The notes under the pieces were generated by a model. That model did no database searches. It worked only from the letters and a program-made list of their open reading frames with translations, and had not been told where the DNA came from. Shown here piece after piece: positions 53,788 through 62,638 of a stretch of 64,000 nucleotides of DNA. Origin of the DNA: Saccharomycopsis fibuligera x Saccharomycopsis cf. fibuligera (Eukaryota > Ascomycota > Saccharomycetes > Ascoideales > Saccharomycopsidaceae); assembly GCA_001936135.1 (NCBI GenBank), contig CP012814.1, positions 682,001-746,000 on the forward strand, read 5' to 3'. The number at the start of each line of letters is the position of its first letter. Positions within the stretch are counted from its first letter, which is position 1. The translations under genes and the position numbers were made by a program.

Positions 53788-55878
53788 TCAAAAATCCAAC
53801 CCTTCAAAATCTTTCTCCATGTCTAGGATCCGCTGCTCAATTTTTTCTTTTTGCAATTGTGCCGAAACTTCCTCCTCTTTCAACAGCTGAACCTGCTCGG
53901 CTTTCTTTGACGCAATAGTTTCCAACTCTTTGGAAAATGCTTTTGCTTGATTCAAGTATACTTCAAACAAATCAACATGAGCAGGAACGGCACTGCCTTC
54001 GTTCTCATTTTCATTCGCGTTATCTATCTCTTTTTGAGTACTCTTCTTGACATGGATCCCAACGTTGGGTTTTTCTAATTCTCGCATAATTGTTTCAAAC
54101 ACTTTATTGAGCTTTGGAAATCGTTTGAAAGAATCATCGATAAACTTTTCCTGTTGCATGTCTTTCAAATACTGTTTTATATCATGAGCTGTTGTCTTTG
54201 AGCTTTTTCCATTGTCATTTTCACTGCCTGTAATAGTTCCAGTGCCAGCTCCAGCTCCACTTCCACCATCAAAGTCGGCACCGCTGTCGTTTACATTAGC
54301 GGCACCATCGAAATCCCCGGCAAGCACCCCAGTATTCAATGCGTCATAAATTTTTTGATTTTCCCATTTGGCCAACTCTTCATCTTCATCACTGATATCC
54401 TGCTCCAAATTGTAATCGTAAATCGCATCTTTAATCTCTTCATTTTGTGCTTTTTCCGCCCTCAGTGGATCAAAAGCGAGCCTTTTATCGCTGAATTCTG
54501 TTTCTTCAAGGTCTTCTCCAGTCGCGTCTCCGCTAATACTGATGACGTTTTTTTCAATGCTTTGGATTGAACGTTGCTGGTTATTTGTCAAGTTTGAGTT
54601 GGTCTTGGTGGCGGGCTGTTGAACAGCTTCAGACTCCAAGTCGGAATCTGAGGAGTCGTTCATAAAATCTTCATCAATTTCGATTTTATCATTAGCAGAG
54701 CTCTTATCGGCAGCAGTGCGGGATGCTAGTCCGGTTGTTGTTGCTGCTGTTGTTGTTCTATATGATTCTGTAACTTTCCCATTATTGATTATCGTCTCCC
54801 TTTCAGCTTGCTCCGCAAGCTCACTTTGCAATTTCAACTTTTTGGCCTTTATTTGCTCGATGGTCTTGTCGTCGTAGATTTTCGTTATTGCTTGCTCAGC
54901 AAGAATAACTCCGCTCCCACTACCGAGCAGCCCACTGTTGTCAGTACTGTTATATGTGGGCGGTGATGGTGGATCAATGCTCATCTCGACATCAGTATCA
55001 TGCTGCCGGGCTTCAAGTGCGGAATCATTGCCTCTGTTCGCATCTGCATTTTGGATATTGTTCCATGCCAGCAGCTTTTTCTGCGCACTGATCATTTTTT
55101 TCAAATTTGTGGGTGAGTAAGATAAGTCGTCGCTTTGTTTAGTGGCTTTCTCTGATTGTCTAGTGCTTTGCCTTTTCACTTTACTTTTTGGTTGCGCCCC
55201 ACTTGGCCTTGTACTATCTATACCGAACCCACTTCCTATGTTGCTACTACTATAGTTTTCAATATTGTTGCCTCTATCTTCTTCTTCATTTTCATCATCC
55301 TGAAAATTGGCAAAAAGCGGCGGCCGTATCGGCTTCTTCTTTCTCTGGCTTTCCTTTGGTTTATCAATTTTCACATCCAGGTCTTGCATTATATCATCGC
55401 TATCGCTGTCATTGATTTTACTGGTACTGCTTTTCACGGCACTAGCTTTGCTGAGTATATCTTCATACTTATTTTTGCCATCATGATCGTTTTCATCATC
55501 ATCTTCTGAGTCATCGTAGCCCAATTTCACTGTGGATGTGCCACGGTTGCCTTGCCTCACTTTCATCTTGGTCTTTTTCTTTTTCCTTTTGAAGTGTAGG
55601 GGGGCTGTTACTGTGCTACTGGTGCCGGGCGTTGTGATCAAATTATCATCATCATCATCATCAGCGTCTGCTTTATTTTGGAGACCAATTTCGTTGCTAC
55701 TTTTGTCAACAAAATTCGTGTCCTTGGCCTGCTCTGATCGCTGCTTCTGTTTGTTGCCATTGCTATTATTATTCTGCTTATCATGTAGCTCATCGTCGTC
55801 ACTGTAGCCATTTTGCAAGCCGATATTGGGCACTGTCTGCAACACTTTTACTTTAGTCCTTTTTCTAAAAGAAGACAT
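53788..55878 (-). CDS. Ntr2/GCFC-like spliceosome-disassembly factor (probable)
   Basis: A 696-aa, highly charged protein. The N-terminus RKRTKVKVLQ and repeated acidic Ser blocks (YDDSEDDDEND, SDSDDIMQDL) resemble GCFC/Ntr2 proteins. Further matches of style are DLSYSPTNLKKMISAQKKLL, AITKIYDDKTIEQIKAKKLK and DISDEDEELAKWENQKIYDA near residue 490, where family members have an acidic stretch then E-W-E-x-x-Q-I. A C-terminal coiled coil follows (SKELETIASKKAEQVQLLKE; EKIEQRILDMEKDFEGLDF). Family knowledge: Ntr2 with Ntr1 recruits Prp43 to take apart lariat-intron spliceosomes. Yeast Ntr2 is about 320 aa, so this one is much longer through low-complexity Asp/Ser/Asn sequence. The assignment rests on short motifs and overall layout. 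Confidence 0.6.
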   Translation of the reverse strand: MSSFRKRTKVKVLQTVPNIGLQNGYSDDDELHDKQNNNSNGNKQKQRSEQAKDTNFVDKSSNEIGLQNKADADDDDDDNLITTPGTSSTVTAPLHFKRKKKKTKMKVRQGNRGTSTVKLGYDDSEDDDENDHDGKNKYEDILSKASAVKSSTSKINDSDSDDIMQDLDVKIDKPKESQRKKKPIRPPLFANFQDDENEEEDRGNNIENYSSSNIGSGFGIDSTRPSGAQPKSKVKRQSTRQSEKATKQSDDLSYSPTNLKKMISAQKKLLAWNNIQNADANRGNDSALEARQHDTDVEMSIDPPSPPTYNSTDNSGLLGSGSGVILAEQAITKIYDDKTIEQIKAKKLKLQSELAEQAERETIINNGKVTESYRTTTAATTTGLASRTAADKSSANDKIEIDEDFMNDSSDSDLESEAVQQPATKTNSNLTNNQQRSIQSIEKNVISISGDATGEDLEETEFSDKRLAFDPLRAEKAQNEEIKDAIYDYNLEQDISDEDEELAKWENQKIYDALNTGVLAGDFDGAANVNDSGADFDGGSGAGAGTGTITGSENDNGKSSKTTAHDIKQYLKDMQQEKFIDDSFKRFPKLNKVFETIMRELEKPNVGIHVKKSTQKEIDNANENENEGSAVPAHVDLFEVYLNQAKAFSKELETIASKKAEQVQLLKEEEVSAQLQKEKIEQRILDMEKDFEGLDF

Positions 55879-56332
55879 TATGGCGATTTGATCTTCTGTT
55901 GTTGTGCAGTGGTGAATATAAATGAGGCGAATTGGCGTTATATCATGATGCTGTGCAGCAATATGTGGAGGGCCTCAACACGATTATTATTTTCTGGTCC
56001 CGCTTCACACTTTCTTTTTTTTTTTTTTTTTTTTTCAAAGATTGTTTTTGCCCGACTACTTCAACGCGCACTACAGAATCTACAATTCAGACGTAGATCA
56101 AGCTTGATAAGTAACATACATTGGCAATGGCCAGCAATGCCGAATAAAGCCAGCAAAACATAAAAAGAAATCAACAAAACATAAACATAAAGGAAAAAAG
56201 CATGCTGTGAGAACCAATCGTCTAGCAAAGAGTATCTAATATAATGTACAAAAGCAGACTCGTCAAGAGCCAAAGTCAAACGAAGTAAAATCTTGAAAAT
56301 TGGAGAAAGAAGCAAAGAGGAAAAGCACATCC
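55879..56332. other. Upstream region of the NTR2-like gene; 3' side of the next membrane-protein gene
   Basis: About 450 bp with T21 at 56015-56035. No gene seen; the ORF at 55813-56163 (plus) overlaps the NTR2-like start and is unsupported. Confidence 0.45.
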
Positions 56333-57607
56333 TTAGTACTTCTTATTTGTTAACTCTATATCTGGAGTAGGAAACTCGTTTTTGCCAGAAATATCATAAA
56401 CCGAGCTGACCACCGACTGCCTGTTGTGCACTGTCCCTTTGCTATTTGGCATCAAGAATGGCGGCGGCGGCGGCTTGCTGTTGAAGTCATCATAGAGATC
56501 TTTGTTTTCAGCCTTGTTACCATTACCAGCTCCCACAGCATAAGGGTTCTCGCTATCGAGAGGAATTGCAGCGCCATAACTCGTTGGATGCAACTGTGGC
56601 GGGTATATGTCCTGTGGTGGGTACTCGTAGTCGCTGGTGGCATTAGTGAAGACAGAATTTTTCTTTTGATCTATATGCGTATTGTTGTTGGCTACGTTGC
56701 CATGAGTATCAAAAGGATCAAGCGTATTATTTTCTTTTGGTTTCCAATGCAAATGGCTGACAGTACTTTCATTCTTGTCAGCATCAACTATCGTGGGCAA
56801 CTTTATATTGCCTGCCCGGTTATAATCAAAGCCGCTGCTGATTCTCTTGTCTAACTCGCTTTTCGGTTTAGCATATGGCTGGTATTCAATGTCGATGGTG
56901 TAGCGATTAACATTTGGCGACAGTTGCTGAGACTCGCTGATTGATCGGTTGTCATTATGGTGGCTGTGATTGTTACTATTGTTGTTACCTTGTCCATGGG
57001 TGGCTTCGTATGAGCCGTATTGTAGAGGGTACGTCTCTGCATTGAGCATGTTGACCTTTGATGAGCTTAGCTCAGTGCCCACAGCGACAAAGGTTTCGTT
57101 GCTATTGGCTGAACTTGGACTAGGAGCAAATTTACTTGGGAAGATGCCCACACCATTCGCCGAGTTGCCATGTTGTTGAACTGCATATGGATTGCCAGCG
57201 AGCTTTGCATCGCTACCAATCACTTCTCTCTGTGCTGTTAACGCGTTGGCCTTTTTGGCGCCATTACCGCCACCGCCATTCAAACTAGGGCCTAGAGGAA
57301 ACATCATCCACGCAGTGCCTTTCAACAGATCTAATCCCTGAGCAGCCCGCTTGCGGTTTAATACCCTGAGCAAGACAAAGATCAAGGCGAGGAAAAGCAT
57401 CACTGCCAAAACAGCAACGATGCCCACGCACGCGCCCAATGAGGCGGTAAGGTTTCTGTTCTTCAGCTTGAGCTTTGTGATGGTGTCATTGAGCCTGGAA
57501 ATTGCAGACACAACGCTACTAGAGCTGACATAGGTCTCTGTGGGCAGGCTGGTGCTGGTAGTGGCGGTTGGGGACGGCGTTCGCTTGTGTAATGACGGGA
57601 GTCTCAT
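56333..57607 (-). CDS. Single-pass membrane protein with a disordered tail
   Basis: 424 aa from the ATG at 57607. The frame extends upstream to 57745, but that stretch carries a TATATA/TATAGC tract at about 57702-57725, more likely the promoter. Residues 1-50 are Ser/Thr-rich and start MRLPSLHKRTPSPT with a KR dibasic site. A membrane helix spans about 55-82 (LGACVGIVAVLAVMLFLALI), followed by LRVLNRKRAAQ. The tail is Asn/Ser/Pro/Tyr-rich with several PYAV- and PY-type motifs (NPYAVQQ, NPYAVGAG, EYPPQDIYPPQ) that could bind WW-domain ubiquitin ligase adaptors. It ends DIELTNKKY. I do not recognise the family. Divergent from RPC34. The plan (short KR-containing ectodomain, one helix, long disordered tail) recalls the 1178-aa protein at 46392-49928. 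Confidence 0.7.
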   Translation of the reverse strand: MRLPSLHKRTPSPTATTSTSLPTETYVSSSSVVSAISRLNDTITKLKLKNRNLTASLGACVGIVAVLAVMLFLALIFVLLRVLNRKRAAQGLDLLKGTAWMMFPLGPSLNGGGGNGAKKANALTAQREVIGSDAKLAGNPYAVQQHGNSANGVGIFPSKFAPSPSSANSNETFVAVGTELSSSKVNMLNAETYPLQYGSYEATHGQGNNNSNNHSHHNDNRSISESQQLSPNVNRYTIDIEYQPYAKPKSELDKRISSGFDYNRAGNIKLPTIVDADKNESTVSHLHWKPKENNTLDPFDTHGNVANNNTHIDQKKNSVFTNATSDYEYPPQDIYPPQLHPTSYGAAIPLDSENPYAVGAGNGNKAENKDLYDDFNSKPPPPPFLMPNSKGTVHNRQSVVSSVYDISGKNEFPTPDIELTNKKY

Positions 57608-57918
57608 ACTATGCGCATTTCTGGGAGGGCAGATGAAAGATACTTGCAAAATGATAGCAATCAATTTTCTGCTACCACTCGCACCCGGGGTGCCTTCGCC
57701 AATATATACAGCTATAGCTATATACTTGACCAAGCGCTTGCACACAAACCCACTGCCCAGGACCTGCCACTCAGCCGTATTCTCTCTGTTCGGTGTTGGG
57801 CTGGGGGAGAGAAACGAAGCCTTGTAAGAGGAAAAGATGCGACAAAGAGCAGAAATTGATTACCGCTGCAGTTACGCGGAATTACGACCGCTGTGGTGTT
57901 CACGTGCGCATCGCCGGT

Positions 57919-57960
<42 letters not shown>

Positions 57961-58097
57961 TTTTCCGCTTCTGCTAAAAAGAGAAAACAGAGCGATGAAG
58001 ATCATGAAATGGTGATGGTGATGGTGACGGCGACGTTGATGGTAGCGTTAGGGAAGTGATACTCAAATACACGGATAGCTGTCTCCAGAAAGCAAAG
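57608..58097. promoter_or_regulatory. Divergent promoter of the membrane-protein gene and RPC34
   Basis: 490 bp. A TATATA-rich tract for the minus-strand gene lies at 57702-57725. The A38 run at 57920-57957 lies centrally. GCGATGAAG at 57992-58000 is one base from the PAC motif (GCGATGAG) often found before Pol I/III and ribosome-biogenesis genes, here 106 bp before the RPC34 ATG. Confidence 0.55.
57920..57957. repeat. Poly(A) tract, 38 bases
   Basis: The longest homopolymer in the window, inside a divergent promoter; likely a nucleosome-depleting element. Confidence 0.92.
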
Positions 58098-59060
58098 ATG
58101 TCTCTTTCAGATAAGGCGCAGGAGCTTCACTCCAAGATGTTGGAGAGCCCGCCAAACACATACTTCTCTCAGGGCGAGCTTGAGAAGCTTATTGGTGTCA
58201 ACACCAAATTTCTTCTTGAGCTTGTCCAAGAGCTCATGAACTACCAGTTGCTTAAGCTTGTGACCCAAAATGCCACTTTGAAGTTTAGCGCAGTTCAAAA
58301 GTCAGAGGCCGAGAAGGTCAGTCGAATGACCGAGGAGGAAAAGATGATTTATAGCCACATTGAAGCGGCGGGCAGAGACGGTATCTGGCAAAAGATCATC
58401 AAATCTAAAACTAATCTCCATCAGCATATTTTCACCAAGTCCCTCAAAAACTTGGAACAGAAACGTTACGTCAAGTCTATCAAAGATGTGAAACATCCGA
58501 CTAGAAAAATATACATGTTGTACAACTTGCAGCCTTCCATTGAGCTCACTGGTGGTCCATGGTTCACCGACTCTGAGCTTGATACGGAGTTTGTGGAAAG
58601 TTTACTCGGTATTGTATGGAAGTACGTTGTTACTAAATCGTACCCAAGCCCTTTTGCTACTTCCACTGCTAGTAGTACTGGTGACAGCGTTCATAATCCC
58701 AATGCTGTCAACAAGGTGCAGTGTTCTTACGCCGCGCAGTATGAAAACTATCCATCGCTCTACGACATCCAGCAGTTCATCCAAAAGACGGGTATTACCA
58801 GTGTTGAGCTTTCTATTGGCGATATCAAATCCCTTTGCGATGTGTTGATTTTTGAAGATAAAATCGAGAAAGTGCCATTGCTGGAGGGATACAAGGCAAC
58901 TTGGCAGAGTGTGCTTGAAGCTGGCGGAGGTATCCAAGAGGGTGAAAATCCAATGGCAATCAAAGAAACGCCATTCAGTGTATTTGATTTCTTTACTCAA
59001 ATTCCTCCAGGTGATAACGATCCAGATGTGATGTTTTTGGATAGTTGGATTAATGCTTAA
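58098..59060 (+). CDS. RPC34: RNA polymerase III subunit C34
   Basis: 320 aa from the ATG at 58098, matching the usual length of about 317. The open frame extends to 58056 but starts there with GTG. Tandem winged-helix domains: residues 1-75 (KAQELHSKMLESPPNTYFSQ, LEKLIGVNTKFLLELVQELM, YQLLKLVTQ) and 80-160 (SRMTEEEKMIYSHIEAAGRD, GIWQKIIKSKTNLHQHIFTK, LKNLEQKRYVKSIKDVKHPT, RKIYMLYNLQPSIELTGGPW). The C-terminal domain contains GITSVELSIGDIKSLCDVLI. Family knowledge: C34 (Rpc6) forms a subcomplex with C82 and C31 and contacts TFIIIB during initiation. Only one of its codons is CTG (58881-58883). It is convergent with the aspartyl protease gene. Confidence 0.95.
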   Translation: MSLSDKAQELHSKMLESPPNTYFSQGELEKLIGVNTKFLLELVQELMNYQLLKLVTQNATLKFSAVQKSEAEKVSRMTEEEKMIYSHIEAAGRDGIWQKIIKSKTNLHQHIFTKSLKNLEQKRYVKSIKDVKHPTRKIYMLYNLQPSIELTGGPWFTDSELDTEFVESLLGIVWKYVVTKSYPSPFATSTASSTGDSVHNPNAVNKVQCSYAAQYENYPSLYDIQQFIQKTGITSVELSIGDIKSLCDVLIFEDKIEKVPLLEGYKATWQSVLEAGGGIQEGENPMAIKETPFSVFDFFTQIPPGDNDPDVMFLDSWINA

Positions 59061-59702
59061 AAAGTTTCAAAATGCTTCACGAGAGTGTGATTTGCAGCAC
59101 ATGTATCTTTTCCACTGTTGGGCCATCTGTCCATACACTGCTCTATTGATTTTGGTCCCATTTTGCATCTTCCCAAGCATTTATTCTTGTTCTATATTTC
59201 GCAGTTCTTTGCCTTTCTTATTTTTCTACCTCTTTTTCCTCTTTTTTTTTCTTTATTTTCAAAATTATGTTATTAATGATCACGATACGGTTTGCTGTTT
59301 TTAAATCCCTGTTTGTAGTTTTTTCCAAAATTGCGTATAGGTTGACTAGTTACTCAAAACATTTGGGAGCAAGAACATGGCCCATAAGAGAACTTATCTG
59401 AAAAAAGCAGACCAGGTGTTTTGTATATTTTTGGCTCAAGAAAACAAGCACAATAAAAAGGAATCTCAAAAAAAAAATAAAAAAAAAAATAAAAAAAAAA
59501 AAAAATTGATTATCATGAATAAAAAAGGCAATTGAACGCATATTTTAGCAAACTTATTGAAAAGACATGGTAAAGAGACAAAACAAAAGGACATTAAGGG
59601 GTTTTGAAAGCAGTGGTTAAACCGAGAAGAGAATTAAGCGAAGCTCCGAAACGGCACTTCTTAAAAGAAGACAAAAAGAAACAAGTAAACGAGGATTGAA
59701 AG

Positions 59703-59727
59703 AAAAAAAAAAAAAAAAAAAAAAAAA
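59703..59727. repeat. Poly(A) tract, 25 bases
   Basis: Uninterrupted A25 downstream of the aspartyl protease gene. Confidence 0.9.
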
Positions 59728-59774
59728 CAGAAATATCGTTAAGAGTAAGCACGTTAGCAATTCATGGGGCAAAC

Positions 59775-59796
59775 AAAAAAAAAAAAAAAAAAAAAA
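59775..59796. repeat. Poly(A) tract abutting a stop codon
   Basis: Reads as T22 immediately after the TGA of the minus-strand aspartyl protease. Confidence 0.9.
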
Positions 59797-61230
59797 TCAA
59801 ATAAACAAAGCAACGAAACCAGTAATAGCAAAAGTTGCAATAAACGACATGGTGCTAATGTCAACTGATTTCACCCCGGCATTCTTCTTGCTGTCTGAGT
59901 TAGATCCAGATGATGATGATGATGACGATGATGATCCAGAGGAAGAAGATGATGATGATGAGGACGATCCCGACGAAGTGGACGTACTAGAGCTGGTGGT
60001 TTCATTAGTCACCGCGCCTTCTTTTATTTTGGCAAAAGATATTTGACTCTTCTCATAATCAAAAATAGAGTAAACTTTATCAAAGAATGGAAGGCCTAAA
60101 GTGACATACTGATTGTAGGACTCGCTAACAGATACATATTGGTCCAACACGCAGTAATCGTCAACGAGCAAAGTAGACCATTCTTTCAAGTAAACATCCA
60201 CGTCAACATCTCCCAATGTGACAGTAATTTTGGAGTTGTTGAGTTGCTCACAAGGGTAAAAAACTTTCCCGTTTTGGTTAACAGTTACGTTATCAAATTG
60301 ACGAACAAATTTGCTAAATGATTCAGTGGTAAACGTAAAAGCGCCTGTGCCAGTATCCACCAAAGAGCGAACATCTGTTTGGAGATCAATTGAGCTCTTG
60401 TTTAAAATATGGGCACTAAGGGAAGTGTTCACATACAAATCACCAACTGTGCCATTAGTTGGAATGATGTCCAAAACAGCCAAGTCACCTTCGTATTTGG
60501 AGCTATCGCTACCGCCAAACAAAATGGAACCAACGCCTTCTGTGGAGTTCACAGCAATAGAGTAAACATAGTTGCTGATAACGCCATCATCGTAAAGTTT
60601 TTTTGGAAAATTGCTGTAAGTGAAATTTTTTTCTTCTCTATTAGCCACAGTCTCTTTTCCAACAGCTCCAATACCAAACACTGGCTTGGAGATGTTGGCC
60701 ACATTAGCTAAACCAAACAGAACGTCACTAATTTTAGTGTCCCCAAAGTAAAAGTCATCAGTAGCAAAAGTGCCATAGGCATAGGTGGTATCGTAGTAGG
60801 CGATCATAAATTCCGTGTCATTGGCATTGTATGTTTTGGAAGACGATGGATCATAAATGTAGTTACAGGCAAACTGTTTGTCTACTGGCAACCCAAGGGA
60901 GCTCTTGTTACCTACCGTTTCCCCGCCAATGTATTCGCCATATATGCTCAAATATTCGTATGCTCTTTTGCTGAGATATTGGCGTTTAGCGCTACTGGAT
61001 TGAGTGTTGTTGCAATAAGGATTAGAGCTGCTCATGAACCAAGCATCTGAAGAGCCGGTATCGAGTGACGTCTTGAGTTTTTGCTTATTGCTGCCAATTT
61101 CGACTTCAACATACCATGACCGGTCACCAAAAGTTAAGGGCACCTCAAGGGTTTTGTCAGCTCTCGGAACCAATGCTGGAAGAGCAGCGCCGAGTACAGG
61201 AAGCAACGAAATCAATGAGTACTGGAACAT
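59797..61230 (-). CDS. GPI-anchored yapsin-like secreted aspartyl protease
   Basis: A 477-aa protein. Signal peptide (MFQYSLISLLPVLGAALPAL), a very short or absent propeptide, then the pepsin fold. First catalytic Asp is D57 in LDTGSSDAWF; the second is D292 in SLVDTGTGAF. The loop between residues 69 and 131 is long, as in yapsins, and holds dibasic AKR and SKR sites where processing could cut. The flap reads IAYYDTTYAYGT instead of the usual YGDGS-type sequence. A Ser-rich stalk (about 415-450) precedes a hydrophobic tail (ISTMSFIATFAITGFVALFI), typical of a GPI signal. Family knowledge: yapsins and Candida Sap9/Sap10 cleave wall and surface proteins after basic residues and maintain wall integrity. 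Several N-x-S/T sites are present. Which ortholog it is cannot be told here. Confidence 0.9.
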   Translation of the reverse strand: MFQYSLISLLPVLGAALPALVPRADKTLEVPLTFGDRSWYVEVEIGSNKQKLKTSLDTGSSDAWFMSSSNPYCNNTQSSSAKRQYLSKRAYEYLSIYGEYIGGETVGNKSSLGLPVDKQFACNYIYDPSSSKTYNANDTEFMIAYYDTTYAYGTFATDDFYFGDTKISDVLFGLANVANISKPVFGIGAVGKETVANREEKNFTYSNFPKKLYDDGVISNYVYSIAVNSTEGVGSILFGGSDSSKYEGDLAVLDIIPTNGTVGDLYVNTSLSAHILNKSSIDLQTDVRSLVDTGTGAFTFTTESFSKFVRQFDNVTVNQNGKVFYPCEQLNNSKITVTLGDVDVDVYLKEWSTLLVDDYCVLDQYVSVSESYNQYVTLGLPFFDKVYSIFDYEKSQISFAKIKEGAVTNETTSSSTSTSSGSSSSSSSSSSGSSSSSSSSSGSNSDSKKNAGVKSVDISTMSFIATFAITGFVALFI

Positions 61231-61463
61231 TATACTAAATTTTGATTACTATCGGACTTATTTGTTTGTCTTTTGAGTGTAATTTTATTGAAGGTTTTTC
61301 TGTCGTTTGACTCGAAAGTTTAACCTTCCAGAACCTTCTTCTAAATTTTAAACGCCAAACGAACTGAGATAGGCCCCCCGAGATTATGTGTCAACAGAAG
61401 AAAAGCACCCTTCTATTTTTTGCAGGGCATCTTTCCCTTTTAAAACAGAAACGAAAATCAACC

Positions 61464-61489
61464 AAAAAAAAAAAAAAAAAAAAAAAAAA
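61464..61489. repeat. Poly(A) tract, 26 bases
   Basis: Uninterrupted A26 about 230 bp upstream of the aspartyl protease start. Confidence 0.9.
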
Positions 61490-62222
61490 GGATTCCAGCT
61501 GTCGTGTCACGGCGCATCTGACCAAATCCGGGATCTCGCAGTGCCGTCGCAGTGTCTCGGTGTGCTAATACTACTAACAGTCTTAATCCCAGCCAATGAC
61601 AATAATTGGCCGTAATTGATGGTTGCCCGGCTAATCAAAACGATCTAAAACGCTCTTCTTTTTGTTTTCTATTTTCGTTCGCAGAACAGTACAGTGAACC
61701 GCAGCACTTCACATATTTTTGACACGCTATATAGTGGGATACAGGATCCCACAGATACATATAGACTACTAGCACTGCACTATACAGCTTAGGACTAAAA
61801 AAACTGGGGTCTTTCATTATATGCGTGACAGTACAAGTTCTTACTCCAAGTCTGGTTGCAGCCTGTCTTTATTTGTGCTCTTGATTAAAATTGGTAACAT
61901 CGCCTCAAATCAAATCCCATGGTGTCCTGGGCACCAAAGTAAGACCGGTAGTGTACTGTAGAATCATACATCTCCAAAGTTTCTGCAGAGCCCGGTAATT
62001 GTGCGCTTGTTGAATCCGTGTGGTTTTTCTGTTTTTTTTAAGGCGCTCTGCGGATGCCCCCGTAATGCACGTTAATGCGTGTGCCGAACCACGTTATAAA
62101 ATTGGGACACATTGCTTTATTCAGATGTATATTAAGCTTCTTTGGGAATACAACATGCATACCGCTTTAAGCATGAAATAAGCATGCCATCGTTTTTTCC
62201 AAGAATCTAAGTATGCATGTTG

Positions 62223-62244
62223 AAAAAAAAAAAAAAAAAAAAAG
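62223..62244. repeat. Poly(A) tract, 22 bases
   Basis: Uninterrupted A22 about 400 bp upstream of BET4. Confidence 0.9.
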
Positions 62245-62638
62245 CATTTGTGCTTGTCCCATTTAACACATTAATCAGCCTAGGAGTGTGGGATAAAGTT
62301 ATAACCTGTACATCGATACCACTAAGTGCTGATACAATCCATTTGAATATGTCCTGAGTAAGTGCTTTAACCGAAACAATTGCATGCACAAACGTATTGG
62401 AACAACAACAGTTATTTGAAGAAATACAGTCCTTTGTATCGCCAAGCGTAAATAGTGCCCTTAGTAATAAATGTGCATTTAGCATTTTGGGGGTTCCCAC
62501 ACCGCGCCGGTGGCAGATACAAAGTTTACGAGACAAAAAACGAATCCGAAAACGAAGGCGGATGGCTGAGATCAAGAGAGGCCAATCTGGATAAGTTCAT
62601 CACTGCACATCATTGTATCATTCCACCAACTGCCAAAT

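Larger units (their letters stand above)
59061..59796. other. Intergenic region between convergent RPC34 and the aspartyl protease
   Basis: About 735 bp, very A/T-rich. Contains interrupted A runs near 59468-59505, A25 at 59703-59727 and A22 at 59775-59796, the last directly against the protease stop codon. No gene seen. Confidence 0.55.
61231..62638. promoter_or_regulatory. Divergent region between the aspartyl protease and BET4
   Basis: 1.4 kb with A26 at 61464-61489 and A22 at 62223-62244. A TATA-like GCTATATAG lies near 61727. ORFs at 62207-62575 (minus) and 62397-62594 (plus) have no family resemblance. The plus ORF at 62455-62724 runs into the BET4 first exon and intron and is not coding. 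Confidence 0.5.

Noticed and set aside
59696-60046. Acidic plus-strand ORF with poly-Asp
   Set aside because: Antisense shadow of the Ser-rich stalk of the aspartyl protease plus a poly(A) tract.
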